Positions 25,520 to 34,582 of a stretch of 64,000 nucleotides of DNA are shown piece after piece. The stretch is from Phreatobacter cathodiphilus. GTDB taxonomy: Bacteria > Pseudomonadota > Alphaproteobacteria > Rhizobiales > Phreatobacteraceae. The DNA is taken from contig NZ_CP027668.1 in NCBI RefSeq assembly GCF_003008515.1, positions 372,001 through 436,000 on the forward strand. The letters run 5' to 3'. A program made the position numbers and the translations under genes. Position 1 is the first letter of the stretch; each line of letters begins with the position of its first letter. Below the pieces are notes generated by a model. It did no database searches. It saw nothing but the letters and a program-made list of their open reading frames with translations, and had not been told where the DNA came from.

Positions 25520-25658
25520 GGAAGCAATCTCCGCGGAATGTGGCATGATCCATGAAAGCGGCCCCGGAGGGCAGCGGCAAGAGTGCCGTCTGCAGCCCGG
25601 GACGACGAGGGCGGCGAAATGGCGCGTCGCTATCGGAGGTGGCCAGGTAGGCAGCATT

Positions 25659-25720
25659 TAAATTCTGTTTGTATTGCGGTACGGAGAAAAATAATACTGT
25701 TTGTCTGGAAATTCTCCTGC
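25659..25720. promoter_or_regulatory. AT-rich divergent control region with direct repeats
   Basis: The 338 bp between the divergent oxidoreductase and VOC genes contains an AT-rich island. Within it CTGTTTGT occurs twice in direct orientation (25665-25672 and 25697-25704, 32 bp apart, about three helical turns), and AAATTCT also occurs twice. A TTGTAT at 25669 with TAATAC 17 bp later is a possible plus-strand promoter. Likely binding region for a regulator encoded elsewhere. Confidence 0.35.
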
Positions 25721-25857
25721 GAAGATGGAAAATCTTGCTACGTCAGCTATGTGTGCACGGCAGCATAGCCCCGCAAATCTGCCACCCTCGGTGCGTTGCC
25801 TCCGGCGGCATGTTGGGTTGAACTGCCCGCGCAATCATCAGGGGGAGGGCTGCTGCC

Positions 25858-26706
25858 ATGCCGCTCAAGCACATTCTCGGCGCCGACCATGTCGTGGTCA
25901 CGGTTCGCGACCTCGACGCGGCCGCCAAAGCCTGGGCGGCGATCGGCTTCACCATGTCTCCCCGCGGCACCCACTCGCCGCATCTGGGCACCGGCAACTA
26001 CACGACCATGTTCGGCGAGGATTACCTCGAACTGCTGGGCGTGCTGACCGAGACCGACCAGAACAAGCCGACCCGCGACTTCCTGGCCAAGCGCGAGGGC
26101 ATCGAGCGCACCGCCTTCACCACCGACGATGCCGCGGGCGGCGCGGCCGAGCTGAAGGCGCGCGGCCTCGAGCCGCTGGGACCGGTGCATTTCGGCCGCC
26201 CGGTAGACCTGCCCGGCGGCGGCACGGGCGAGGCCAAGTTCAACGTCTTCCGCTGGCCGCTCGACCAGAATCCCGGCGGCATGCGCATCTTCGCCTGCCA
26301 GCACCTGACCCGCGACACGGTCTGGATTCCCGAGATCATGACCCACGCCAACGGCGCCAAACGCATCGCCCGCATCGAGATCCTCACCGCCGATCCGAAG
26401 GCTGCCGCCGAGAAGATGGCGGGCCTGATCGACGAGCCGGCGACGGAGACGCCCGATGGCTGGCGCGTGCCCTCCGGCGGCAAGCGCGCCGACTTCCGCT
26501 TCTACGACGCCGAGACCTTCTCGGCCCTCTATCCCGCCGCCGTGCGAGAGGGCGCCGCGTCCGAGGGGGCCGTCGCCCTGGTCATCGCCACCGACGACCT
26601 CGCCAAGGCGGCGAAGGCCTCGGGCGGCATCGCCCACGGCGAGGAGACGGTCAGCGTGCCGGCCGCCCGCGTGAATGGCGTCATCGTCAGCTTCGTGCCC
26701 CATTGA
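25858..26706 (+). CDS. VOC-fold (glyoxalase-like) protein
   Basis: 282 residues from ATG 25858 with GGGGGAGGG before it. N-terminal VOC module: LGADHVVVTVRDLDAAAKAW followed by AIGFTMSPRGTHSPHLGTGN and MFGEDYLELLG; a second half-module follows from about residue 160 (RIARIEILTADPKAAAEKMA). This is the Glyoxalase_3-like arrangement of two tandem VOC units. Metal ligands are partly present (His in ADHVV, Glu in YLELLG). Substrate unknown; the divergent oxidoreductase/cupin operon suggests a shared catabolic role. Confidence 0.85.
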   Translation: MPLKHILGADHVVVTVRDLDAAAKAWAAIGFTMSPRGTHSPHLGTGNYTTMFGEDYLELLGVLTETDQNKPTRDFLAKREGIERTAFTTDDAAGGAAELKARGLEPLGPVHFGRPVDLPGGGTGEAKFNVFRWPLDQNPGGMRIFACQHLTRDTVWIPEIMTHANGAKRIARIEILTADPKAAAEKMAGLIDEPATETPDGWRVPSGGKRADFRFYDAETFSALYPAAVREGAASEGAVALVIATDDLAKAAKASGGIAHGEETVSVPAARVNGVIVSFVPH

Positions 26707-26800
26707 GAGGCACGAGGCGCTTCTGAGCAGATCCGCGATTGACGCCCATTCCGCAGTCGCCCATCGTCAAATCCGTCTTGCCTGCCGTTAGGAGAGCTCC

Positions 26801-28402
26801 ATGAACTTCACCCGTCGCGCAGCCCTGATGACCTCGGCGGCCATCGCCGCCAACGTGGTCGATCCCTTCAAGGCCTTCGCGCAGCAGACGCCGCGCAAGG
26901 GTGGCGTCTTCGTCGTCCATTACGGCGCCGAGCAGCGCCAGCTGAACCCGAGCCTCCAGGCCTCGACGGGCGTCTACATCATCTCCGGCAAGATCCTGGA
27001 GCCGCTGGTCGACCTTGATGCCGCCGGCAATCCGGTCGGCGTGCTGGCGACGAGCTGGGAGTCCACACCCGACGGCAAGACCATCACCTTCAAGCTGCGC
27101 CAGGGCGTCACCTGGCACGACGGCAAGCCCTTCACCTCGGCGGACGTGCAGTTCACCGCCATGGAGATGTGGAAGAAGATCCTGAACTACGGGTCGACGC
27201 TGCAGCTCTTCCTCACCGCCGTCGACACGCCGGACCCGCACACGGCGATCTTCCGCTACGAGCGGCCCATGCCGCTCAACCTCCTGCTGCGCGCGCTGCC
27301 CGACCTCGGCTATATCTCGCCGCGCCATCTCTACGAGGGCAAGGGCGACATCCGCCAGAACCCGGTGAACCTCGCTCCGGTCGGCACCGGCCCGTTCAAG
27401 TTCGTCCAGTACGAGCGCGGCCAGCACATCATCGCCGACCGGCACGACGGCTACTGGAAGGGCCCGGCCAATCTCGACCGCATCGTCTGGCGCGTCATCA
27501 CCGACCGCGCCGCCGCCGCTGCCCAGATGGAGGCGGGACAGCTCCACTATTCGCCTTTCTCGGGACTCACGATCTCGGACATGGCGCGCCTCGGCAAGGA
27601 CCCGCGCTTCGTCGTCTCCACCAAGGGCAACGAGGGCAATGCCCGCACCAACACGCTGGAATTCAACTTCCGGCGCAAGGAACTGGCGGACATCAAGGTG
27701 CGTCAGGCCATTGCCCACGCCATCAACGTGCCCTTCTTCATCGAGAACTTCCTCGGCGACTTCGCCAAGCTCGGCACCGGCCCCATCCCCTCGGTCTCGA
27801 CCGACTTCTATCCGGGCGCCAACACGCCCCAGTACCCCTACGACAAGGCCAAGGCGATCAAGCTGCTCGACGAGGCGGGCCTGCGCCCCGGCGCCGGCGG
27901 CACGCGTCTGTCGCTTCGCCTCCTGCCTGCGCCATGGGGCGAGGACGTGTCGCTCTGGGCGACCTTCATTCAGCAGTCGCTGGGAGAGGTCGGCATCCGC
28001 GTCGAGGTGGTGCGCAACGACGGCGGCGGCTTCCTGAAGTCGGTCTACGCCGACCACGCCTTCGACCTCGCCACCGGCTGGCACCAGTACCGCAACGACC
28101 CCGCCGTCTCGACCACGGTCTGGTACCGCTCGGGGCAGCCGGCCGGTGCGCCCTGGACCAACCAGTGGGGCGTCGCCGACGCCACCCTCGACAAGATCAT
28201 CGACGATGCCGCCACCGAGGTGGATCCGGCCAAGCGCAAGGCGCTCTACGCCGACTTCGTCAAGCGCGCCAACGGCGAGCTGATGATCTGGATGCCGATC
28301 GAACAGATCTTCGTCACGGTGATCACCGCGAAGGCACGCAACCATTCCAACACGCCGCGCTGGGGCTCGTCCTCCTGGCACGATCTTTGGTTGGCGGAGT
28401 GA
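26801..28402 (+). CDS. Oligopeptide-type ABC transporter substrate-binding protein (SBP_bac_5)
   Basis: 533 residues. Tat-like signal peptide (FTRRAALMTSAAIAANVVDP, cleavage near AFAQQ). The mature protein has the family-5 layout: LAGATSWE-like region LATSWESTPDGKTITFKLRQ GVTWHDGKPFTSADVQFT, and VRQAIAHAINVPFFIENFLG. Members bind di- and oligopeptides, nickel, opines or other solutes in the periplasm. It heads a complete importer operon (two permeases, fused ATPase). Upstream, TTGACG at 26739 and CGTCAA at 26765 form an inverted pair that may be an operator. Solute unknown. Confidence 0.93.
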   Translation: MNFTRRAALMTSAAIAANVVDPFKAFAQQTPRKGGVFVVHYGAEQRQLNPSLQASTGVYIISGKILEPLVDLDAAGNPVGVLATSWESTPDGKTITFKLRQGVTWHDGKPFTSADVQFTAMEMWKKILNYGSTLQLFLTAVDTPDPHTAIFRYERPMPLNLLLRALPDLGYISPRHLYEGKGDIRQNPVNLAPVGTGPFKFVQYERGQHIIADRHDGYWKGPANLDRIVWRVITDRAAAAAQMEAGQLHYSPFSGLTISDMARLGKDPRFVVSTKGNEGNARTNTLEFNFRRKELADIKVRQAIAHAINVPFFIENFLGDFAKLGTGPIPSVSTDFYPGANTPQYPYDKAKAIKLLDEAGLRPGAGGTRLSLRLLPAPWGEDVSLWATFIQQSLGEVGIRVEVVRNDGGGFLKSVYADHAFDLATGWHQYRNDPAVSTTVWYRSGQPAGAPWTNQWGVADATLDKIIDDAATEVDPAKRKALYADFVKRANGELMIWMPIEQIFVTVITAKARNHSNTPRWGSSSWHDLWLAE

Positions 28403-28664
28403 CACGTCGGCGTGCGGGGAACCCCGCACGGACTCCACGCCCGGCTGATTGCGGAGACGAGACAGGTGAAACCGACGTCACCCCCGGCGAGCCCGAAGGG
28501 CGAGGGAAGGGGGGCCAGGTGGCGAAAGGCTCATGCGTTCCGGGGCAGCTTCGGCCGCCCCTGGATCCCCTTCCCCTCGCTTCGCTCGGCCGGGGATGAC
28601 GTGCCTGCCCTTGTCTGCCGGTCTGCGCCCCACCGTTCACGACCGCCTCGAATGGCCTGATCCC

Positions 28665-29642
28665 ATGCGAATCTTCAGCCTGGCGGGGCGGCGTCTCGCC
28701 GCCTCGATCCCGACCCTCTTCCTGATTCTGATCGGCGTCTTCCTGCTGCTGCAGTTCGCGCCGGGCGACACGGTCGACGCCATGATGGCGCAGATGGGCG
28801 GCGGCGACGCCAAGACGGCCGAGGACCTGCGCCGCTTCTACGGCCTGGACCTGTCGGTCTCAGCCCAGCTCGGCAGCTACCTTTGGCGGCTGGTGCGCTT
28901 CGATCTCGGCTTCTCCGCCATCTACGGCAAGCCGGTGGCGACCGTCATCGCCGAGCGCCTGCCGGCGACCATCCTGCTGATGACCGCCTCACTCTCCTTC
29001 GCCTTCTTCTTCGGCCTCATCCTCGGCGTCGTCGCGGCCCGCGGCGTCAACAAGTGGCCCGATACGCTGATCTCGACCGTCGGCCTCATCTTCTACGCCA
29101 CGCCCTCCTTCTGGTTCGGCCTCATGGCCATTGTCGTCTTCTCCATCTACCTGCAATGGCTGCCGGCCGGCGGCCTCTCCGACATCACCTCCACCGCCAC
29201 CGGCATCTGGGCGGTGCTCGACACGGCGCGCCACCTCGTGCTGCCGACGCTGACTCTGGGGCTCATCTTCCTCGCCATCTACCTGCGCATCATGCGCGCC
29301 TCGATGCTGGAGGTGCTGAACCTCGACTTCGTCCGCACCGCCCGCTCCAAGGGCCTCGACGAGACGCGCATCATCACCCGCCACGTGCTGCGCAACGCGC
29401 TGCTGCCCATGGTGACCCTGATCGGCCTGCAGGCCGGCACCATGCTGGGCGGCTCGGTGGTGGTGGAGAGCGTCTTCTCGCTCCCCGGTCTCGGGCGCCT
29501 CGCCTATGAGAGCGTCGTCCAGCGTGACCTCAACACGCTCCTCGGCATCATCTTCGTCTCGGCCCTGCTGGTCATCACCGTGAACTTCATCGTCGACCTC
29601 ATCTATGCGCGCCTCGACCCGCGCATCACCTCGGGGGCCTGA
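28665..29642 (+). CDS. ABC transporter permease, DppB/OppB type
   Basis: 325 residues from ATG 28665 (the longer open frame starting at 28533 overlaps a repeat-like GGATCCCC...GGGGATGACG segment and is not coding). Six membrane helices; first is ASIPTLFLILIGVFLLLQFA, followed by the DppB hallmark PGD. The EAA loop that contacts the ATPase reads FVRTARSKGLDETRIITRHV. Pairs with the next permease to form the channel of a peptide/nickel-type importer. 262 bp separate it from the binding-protein gene, more than elsewhere in the operon. Confidence 0.94.
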   Translation: MRIFSLAGRRLAASIPTLFLILIGVFLLLQFAPGDTVDAMMAQMGGGDAKTAEDLRRFYGLDLSVSAQLGSYLWRLVRFDLGFSAIYGKPVATVIAERLPATILLMTASLSFAFFFGLILGVVAARGVNKWPDTLISTVGLIFYATPSFWFGLMAIVVFSIYLQWLPAGGLSDITSTATGIWAVLDTARHLVLPTLTLGLIFLAIYLRIMRASMLEVLNLDFVRTARSKGLDETRIITRHVLRNALLPMVTLIGLQAGTMLGGSVVVESVFSLPGLGRLAYESVVQRDLNTLLGIIFVSALLVITVNFIVDLIYARLDPRITSGA

Positions 29643-29645
29643 GCC

Positions 29646-30476
29646 GTGGAGATCGTCCGCGCCTATTTCCGCTCGCCGCCCGCCGTCATCGGCCTCATCC
29701 TGCTTCTGGTCGTCATCGCCATGGCGGTGAGCGCCGGCTGGCTCTTCCCGCGCGATCCGCTGGCCCTCGCCGGCCGTCCCCTCGTCTGGCCTTTTTCGAA
29801 TCCGCGCTTCCCGCTCGGCACCGACAATTCCGGGCGCGACATCGCCGCCCAGATCTTCTACGGCGCCCGCATCTCGCTGCTGATCGGCGGCGTCGCCACC
29901 ATCATCGCCGTCGTCATCGGCATCGTCATCGGGGCTGTCGCGGGTTACTACGGCGGCTGGGTCGACAATGTGCTGATGCGCATCACCGAGGCCTTCCAGA
30001 CCCTGCCGAACTTCCTCTTGCTGCTCGTCCTCGTCGCCGTCTTCGGCTCCACCATCACCACGGTGATCGTCGCCGTCGGCATCGTCTCCTGGCCCGCACC
30101 GGCCAGGCTCACCCGCGCCGAATTCCTGTCGCTGCGCAACCGCGAATTCGTCCAGGCCGGCCGCACCCTCGGCCTTAAGGACCTCAAGCTGATCTTCGGC
30201 GAGATCCTGCCCAACGCCCTGCCGCCGGTCATCGTCTATGCCAGCGTCGTCATGGCGGTCTCCATCCTGCTGGAGAGCGCGCTCGCCTTCCTCCGCCTCT
30301 CCGACCCGAACGTTGCCTCCTGGGGCAACCTCATCGGCCTCGGCCGCGACGTGCTGCGCGTCCAGTGGTACGTCTCGGCCATTCCCGGCATCGCCATCCT
30401 CGTCACCGTGCTCGCCGTCTCGCTCGTCGGTCAGGGCCTCAACGACGCCCTCAACCCGCGCCTGAAGGGCCGATGA
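29646..30476 (+). CDS. ABC transporter permease, DppC/OppC type
   Basis: 276 residues with a GTG start 3 bp after the previous stop. Typical DppC N-terminus with one helix (VIGLILLLVVIAMAVSAGWL), then GTDNSGRDIAAQIFYGARIS, and the EAA loop FVQAGRTLGLKDLKLIFGEI followed by PNALPPVIVYAS. Forms the second half of the membrane channel. Its stop overlaps the start of the ATPase gene in an ATGA. Confidence 0.94.
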   Translation: MEIVRAYFRSPPAVIGLILLLVVIAMAVSAGWLFPRDPLALAGRPLVWPFSNPRFPLGTDNSGRDIAAQIFYGARISLLIGGVATIIAVVIGIVIGAVAGYYGGWVDNVLMRITEAFQTLPNFLLLLVLVAVFGSTITTVIVAVGIVSWPAPARLTRAEFLSLRNREFVQAGRTLGLKDLKLIFGEILPNALPPVIVYASVVMAVSILLESALAFLRLSDPNVASWGNLIGLGRDVLRVQWYVSAIPGIAILVTVLAVSLVGQGLNDALNPRLKGR

Positions 30477-32107
30477 CCGTGAGCCCGTCCCCCGTCCTCG
30501 TCCTCGACCAGCTCAGCGTCCGCCTGCCCGCCGGCGCCGACCGTCCGCACGCCATGAAGGACGTCTCTCTCGCCATCGCCGGCAACGAGATCCTCTGCGT
30601 CGTCGGCGAGAGCGGCTCCGGCAAGTCGATGACCGCCAACGCCATCATGCGCCTCCTGCCCGGCGGCGTGACCATCGACGGCGGCAAGGTGCTGTTCGAC
30701 GGCCGCGACCTGACGCAGCTCACGGAAGCCGAGATGCGCGCCGTGCGCGGCTCCGGCATCGCCATGATCTTCCAGGAGCCGATGACCGCGCTCAATCCGC
30801 TGCGCACCATCGGCGACCAGATCGGCGAGATGTTCGACATCCACACCGGCCTGTCGAAGCAGGAGATCGCGGCAAAGGTGCTCGACCTCCTGGCCGAGGT
30901 GCGCATCCCCGATCCCAAGCTCGCCGCGCGGGCCTATCCGCACGAGCTCTCCGGTGGCCAGCGCCAGCGCGCCATGATCGCCATGGCGCTCGCCCTCGAT
31001 CCGAAGGTCTTGATCGCCGACGAGCCGACCACCGCCCTCGACGTGACGACCCAGGCGCAGATCCTGAGCCTCATCAAGGATCTGCAGAAGCGCAAGGGCA
31101 CCGCCGTGCTCTTCATCACCCACGATTTCGGGGTCGTCGCCGAGATCGCCGACCGCGTGGCGGTCATGCAGTACGGCCTCGTGGTCGAGCAGGGCCCGGC
31201 GGAGGAGGTGCTGAACCGGCCGCAGCACGCCTATACCAAGCAGCTCATCGCCGCCGTGCCGCCGCTGAAGGCGCCGCCGCCGCGGCCGATCTCGGATGAA
31301 CCCATCCTCACGATCGCCAAGGTCACCAAGACCTTCCGCACCGGCGGTTTCCTCGGCCGCGGCGTGCGCGTCACCCATGCGGTCAAGGACGTCTCGCTGG
31401 TGCTGCCGAAGGGCGGCACGCTCGGCATCGTCGGGGAATCGGGCTCGGGCAAGTCGACGCTGGCGCGCTGCATCGTCCGCCTCATCGACCCCGACACCGG
31501 CTCGCTGGTGCTGAACGGCAAGGATCTCGCGAAGCTCAGCCGCGAGGAGATGCGGCGGGAGACGCGCCACATCCAGATGGTCTTCCAGGACCCCTTCGGC
31601 TCGCTCAACCCGCGCCGCAAGGCCGGCGAGCTGGTGGCCCAGGGCCCGATCGTCCACGGCATGGACAGGGCGCAGGCGCTGGCGAAGGCCAGGGAGCTCT
31701 TCGGCCTCGTCGGGCTCGATCCGGCGGCCACCGACCGTTTCCCGCACGAGTTCTCCGGCGGCCAGCGCCAGCGCATCGGCCTCGCCCGCGCCCTCGCGCT
31801 GGAACCCGAGGTGTTGGTGGCCGACGAGGCGGTCTCGGCCCTCGACGTCTCGGTGCAGGCGCAGGTGCTGCGGCTCCTCGCCGACCTGCGCGAACGGCTC
31901 GGCCTCTCCATCGTCTTCATCACCCATGACCTGCGCGTCGCCGCCCAGGTCTGCGACCTCGTCGCGGTGATGAAGAGCGGCGAGGTGGTGGAGGCCGGCC
32001 CCATCGGTGAGGTCTTCGGCAATCCGCGGCATCCCTATACGCAGTCGCTGCTGGCCTCGATTCCCGGGCGGGAATTCGGCCTGAACCGGGATGCGGTGGT
32101 CGCCTGA
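30473..32107 (+). CDS. Fused dual ATPase of a peptide-type ABC importer (DppD-DppF)
   Basis: 544 residues from ATG 30473. Two complete ABC cassettes in one chain: first Walker A GESGSGKSMT near residue 46, signature LSGGQRQRAMIA, Walker B VLIADEPTTALD; second Walker A GESGSGKSTLAR near 325, signature FSGGQRQRIGLA, Walker B VLVADEAVSALD. Note that the second Walker B has DEA instead of DEP. Each cassette ends with the oligopeptide-transporter C-terminal motif (NRPQHAYTKQLIAAVP and GNPRHPYTQSLLASIP). The fusion replaces separate DppD and DppF subunits. Confidence 0.95.
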   Translation: MTVSPSPVLVLDQLSVRLPAGADRPHAMKDVSLAIAGNEILCVVGESGSGKSMTANAIMRLLPGGVTIDGGKVLFDGRDLTQLTEAEMRAVRGSGIAMIFQEPMTALNPLRTIGDQIGEMFDIHTGLSKQEIAAKVLDLLAEVRIPDPKLAARAYPHELSGGQRQRAMIAMALALDPKVLIADEPTTALDVTTQAQILSLIKDLQKRKGTAVLFITHDFGVVAEIADRVAVMQYGLVVEQGPAEEVLNRPQHAYTKQLIAAVPPLKAPPPRPISDEPILTIAKVTKTFRTGGFLGRGVRVTHAVKDVSLVLPKGGTLGIVGESGSGKSTLARCIVRLIDPDTGSLVLNGKDLAKLSREEMRRETRHIQMVFQDPFGSLNPRRKAGELVAQGPIVHGMDRAQALAKARELFGLVGLDPAATDRFPHEFSGGQRQRIGLARALALEPEVLVADEAVSALDVSVQAQVLRLLADLRERLGLSIVFITHDLRVAAQVCDLVAVMKSGEVVEAGPIGEVFGNPRHPYTQSLLASIPGREFGLNRDAVVA

Positions 32108-32130
32108 GTTCTCTTCTTCATTGCATCACG

Positions 32131-32274
32131 CCCCCCACCCCTGACCCCTCCCCGCCGCAAGCGGGGGGAGGGGACGCGCCTATCCCTGCGACGATCGACA
32201 CAGGCGATCGCTGACGGACGTCCCGCCATTCCCCTCCCCCCGCTTGCGGCGGGGAGGGGTCAGGGGTGGGGGGC
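32131..32274. repeat. Paired inverted repeat, family 2
   Basis: Arms 32131-32173 and 32231-32274 are inverted copies (CACCCCTGACCCCTCCCC against GGGGAGGGGTCAGGGGTG), each folding around CGCCGCAAGCGG or CGCTTGCGGCG. It occupies most of the 309-bp gap between the ATPase gene and pncB; the rest (32275-32416) shows no gene. Confidence 0.82.
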
Positions 32275-32416
32275 AAGAGGGAAGCCGAGCCAGGACAAGC
32301 CGGCGCAGCCCCGTACCGCGCGGCAGCCTTGCACGCCGCTGCCGGACGGGCGACTTTCCAACGGCCGCCCGGGCTCCTAAGGTCCGCAGCCCTGAAGCGC
32401 CACGAGCGGGCCGTCC

Positions 32417-33733
32417 ATGGTCGATATCGCCACCCGGGTCTACAATCACACGTGGAAACTGGACCCGATCATCCGGTCGCTGCTGGATTCGGACTATTAC
32501 AAGTTCTCGATGCAGCAGCTCATCCGGCGCTTCCACCCGGACGTGACGGCGACCTTCGCGCTCACCAACCGCACCCGCACCATCCGCCTCGCCGAGGTGA
32601 TCGACGAGCGCGAACTGCGCGAGCAGCTCGATCACGCCCGCGACCTCCGCTTCAAGCCGAAGGAGCTGATCTGGCTCGCCGGCAACACCTTCTACGGCCG
32701 CGAGCGCATCTTCGGCCCCGATTACCTCGCCTTCCTCAAGGACTTCCGCCTGCCCGAGTACCAGCTGGAAAAGCGCGACGGGCAGTATGAGCTGACCTTC
32801 GCCGGCAAGTGGGCCGAGACGACGATGTGGGAGGTGCAGGCCCTCGCCATCATCAACGAGCTGCGCGCCCGCGCCACCATGCGCTCGCTGTCGAAGCTCG
32901 AACTCGACATCCTCTATGCCAATGCCAAGGCCAAGGCCTGGGAGAAGATCAAGCGCCTGCGCCGCCTGAAGGAAGAGGTCGGCACGCTGAAGATCTCCGA
33001 TTTCGGCACCCGCCGCCGCCACGGCTATCTCTGGCAGCAGTGGATGATGGAGGCCATGGCCGACGCCCTCGGCCCCGAGGTCTTCACCGGCACCTCCAAC
33101 ATGAAGCTCGCCATGGATCTCGGCCTCGAGGCCATCGGCACCAATGCCCACGAGCTGCCCATGGTCTACGGCGCGCTGGCGAAGACCGACGAGGAGCTTC
33201 TGAAGGCGCCCTACCGGGTGCTGGAGGACTGGGCGCGCATCTACGACCAGAACATGCGCATCATCCTTCCCGATTGTTTCGGCACGGCGCATTTCCTCGC
33301 CCATGCGCCGGACTGGGTGGCCGACTGGACCGGCGCCCGCCCCGATTCCAAGGACCCGACGGAGGGCACCGAGGAGCTCATCGCCTGGTGGCGCGCCAAG
33401 GGCCGCGACCCCGCCAAGAAGCTCGTCATCCTCTCCGACGGCATGGACATCGATTCCATCGAGGAGACGGCCCGGCGGTTCACGGGCAAGGTCCGCATCG
33501 GCTACGGCTGGGGGACGAACCTCACCAACGACTTCAAGGGCTGCGTTCCCAACGGCGACCCCGACGCCCTCGCGCCCATCTCCGTCGTCTGCAAGGTCGT
33601 GGAGGCGAACGGCCGCCCGGCGGTGAAGCTCTCCGACAATCCGCTGAAGGCCACCGGCCCGGCGGAGGAGATCGCCCGCTACCGCCGGGTCTTCGGCACC
33701 GTCGGCATGACTGCCCACCCCGTCCTCGTCTGA
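32417..33733 (+). CDS. pncB: Nicotinate phosphoribosyltransferase
   Basis: 438 residues, the size of the PncB group. It makes nicotinate mononucleotide from nicotinate and PRPP in the NAD salvage pathway, using ATP. Conserved blocks: [20 protein letters not shown] near residue 20, [48 protein letters not shown] containing the active-site His, and [10 protein letters not shown]-like [14 protein letters not shown] for the phosphate site. Cytosolic. Single gene between a repeat and an SDR gene; no nad genes adjacent. Confidence 0.95.
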   Translation: MVDIATRVYNHTWKLDPIIRSLLDSDYYKFSMQQLIRRFHPDVTATFALTNRTRTIRLAEVIDERELREQLDHARDLRFKPKELIWLAGNTFYGRERIFGPDYLAFLKDFRLPEYQLEKRDGQYELTFAGKWAETTMWEVQALAIINELRARATMRSLSKLELDILYANAKAKAWEKIKRLRRLKEEVGTLKISDFGTRRRHGYLWQQWMMEAMADALGPEVFTGTSNMKLAMDLGLEAIGTNAHELPMVYGALAKTDEELLKAPYRVLEDWARIYDQNMRIILPDCFGTAHFLAHAPDWVADWTGARPDSKDPTEGTEELIAWWRAKGRDPAKKLVILSDGMDIDSIEETARRFTGKVRIGYGWGTNLTNDFKGCVPNGDPDALAPISVVCKVVEANGRPAVKLSDNPLKATGPAEEIARYRRVFGTVGMTAHPVLV

Positions 33734-33754
33734 CCCCTGAGCGGAGCCACCGTC

Positions 33755-34555
33755 ATGCATGACCTCACCGGCAAGGTGGCCTTCATCTCCGGCGCGGGCT
33801 CGGTGGGGGAGGGCTGGGGCAACGGCAAGGCGACCGCCGTCCTGCTCGCCCGCCAGGGGGCCACCGTCTACGGCACCGACATCACCCTCGCCGCGGCGGA
33901 AGAGACCCGGCGGCTGATCGCGGCCGAGGGCGGCACCGCCCATGCGGCGGCCGTCGACATGACCAAGGCGGCGGAGGTCGAGGCGGCGGTGGCCGATTGC
34001 CTCGCCCGCTTCGGCCGCATCGACATCCTCGTCAACAATGTCGGGGGATCGGCGCCGGGCGATCCGGTCTCGATGAGCGAGGAGGTCTGGGACGCCCAGC
34101 TCGACCTCAACCTCAAGACCGCCTTCCTCTGCTGCAAGCACGTCATCCCGGTGATGGAGCGACAGGGCGGCGGCGCCATCGTCAACCTGTCGTCGATTGC
34201 CGGCGTGCGCATCCTGCCCGACCGGCCCCATGTCGCCTACACGACGACCAAGCTCGGCATTCTCGGCTTCTCGCGCTCCATCGCCGTGACCTATGCGAAG
34301 AAGGCGATCCGCTGCAACACGGTCATCCCCGGCCTGATGCACACGCCGCTCGTCGAGACGCGGCTGGCGAAGCAGGTCGCCGGCGGCGATGCCGCGGCCC
34401 TCATCGCCTCCCGCAATGCGCAGGTGCCGACGGGAAAGATGGGCGATGCCTGGGACGTGGCGCAGGCCGTGCTGTTCCTCGTCTCCGACGAGGCGCGCTA
34501 CGTGACGGCGGCCGAGATCGCGGTGGATGGCGGGCTGTCGGCGGCGGGGCGGTAG
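33755..34555 (+). CDS. Short-chain dehydrogenase/reductase
   Basis: 266 residues. Rossmann NAD(P) motif is a variant, ISGAGSVGEGWGNGKATAVL, with an insertion compared with TGxxxGxG. NNVGG, the Ser in NLSSIAG, and the catalytic Tyr-Lys in VAYTTTKLG (YxxxK: Y-T-T-T-K) are present, as is the C-terminal DGG. It should oxidise or reduce a hydroxy/keto group. It is 21 bp after pncB and convergent with the aryl-CoA monooxygenase gene, so it may belong to that pathway or be independent. Confidence 0.9.
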   Translation: MHDLTGKVAFISGAGSVGEGWGNGKATAVLLARQGATVYGTDITLAAAEETRRLIAAEGGTAHAAAVDMTKAAEVEAAVADCLARFGRIDILVNNVGGSAPGDPVSMSEEVWDAQLDLNLKTAFLCCKHVIPVMERQGGGAIVNLSSIAGVRILPDRPHVAYTTTKLGILGFSRSIAVTYAKKAIRCNTVIPGLMHTPLVETRLAKQVAGGDAAALIASRNAQVPTGKMGDAWDVAQAVLFLVSDEARYVTAAEIAVDGGLSAAGR

Positions 34556-34582
34556 AGCCGAGCCTCGCCGACCTCGGCTGAC

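Noticed and set aside
28551-28600. Single family 3-like palindrome as a terminator between the binding-protein and permease genes
   Set aside because: It resembles half of a repeat pair and lacks a T run; the operon layout argues against full termination there.
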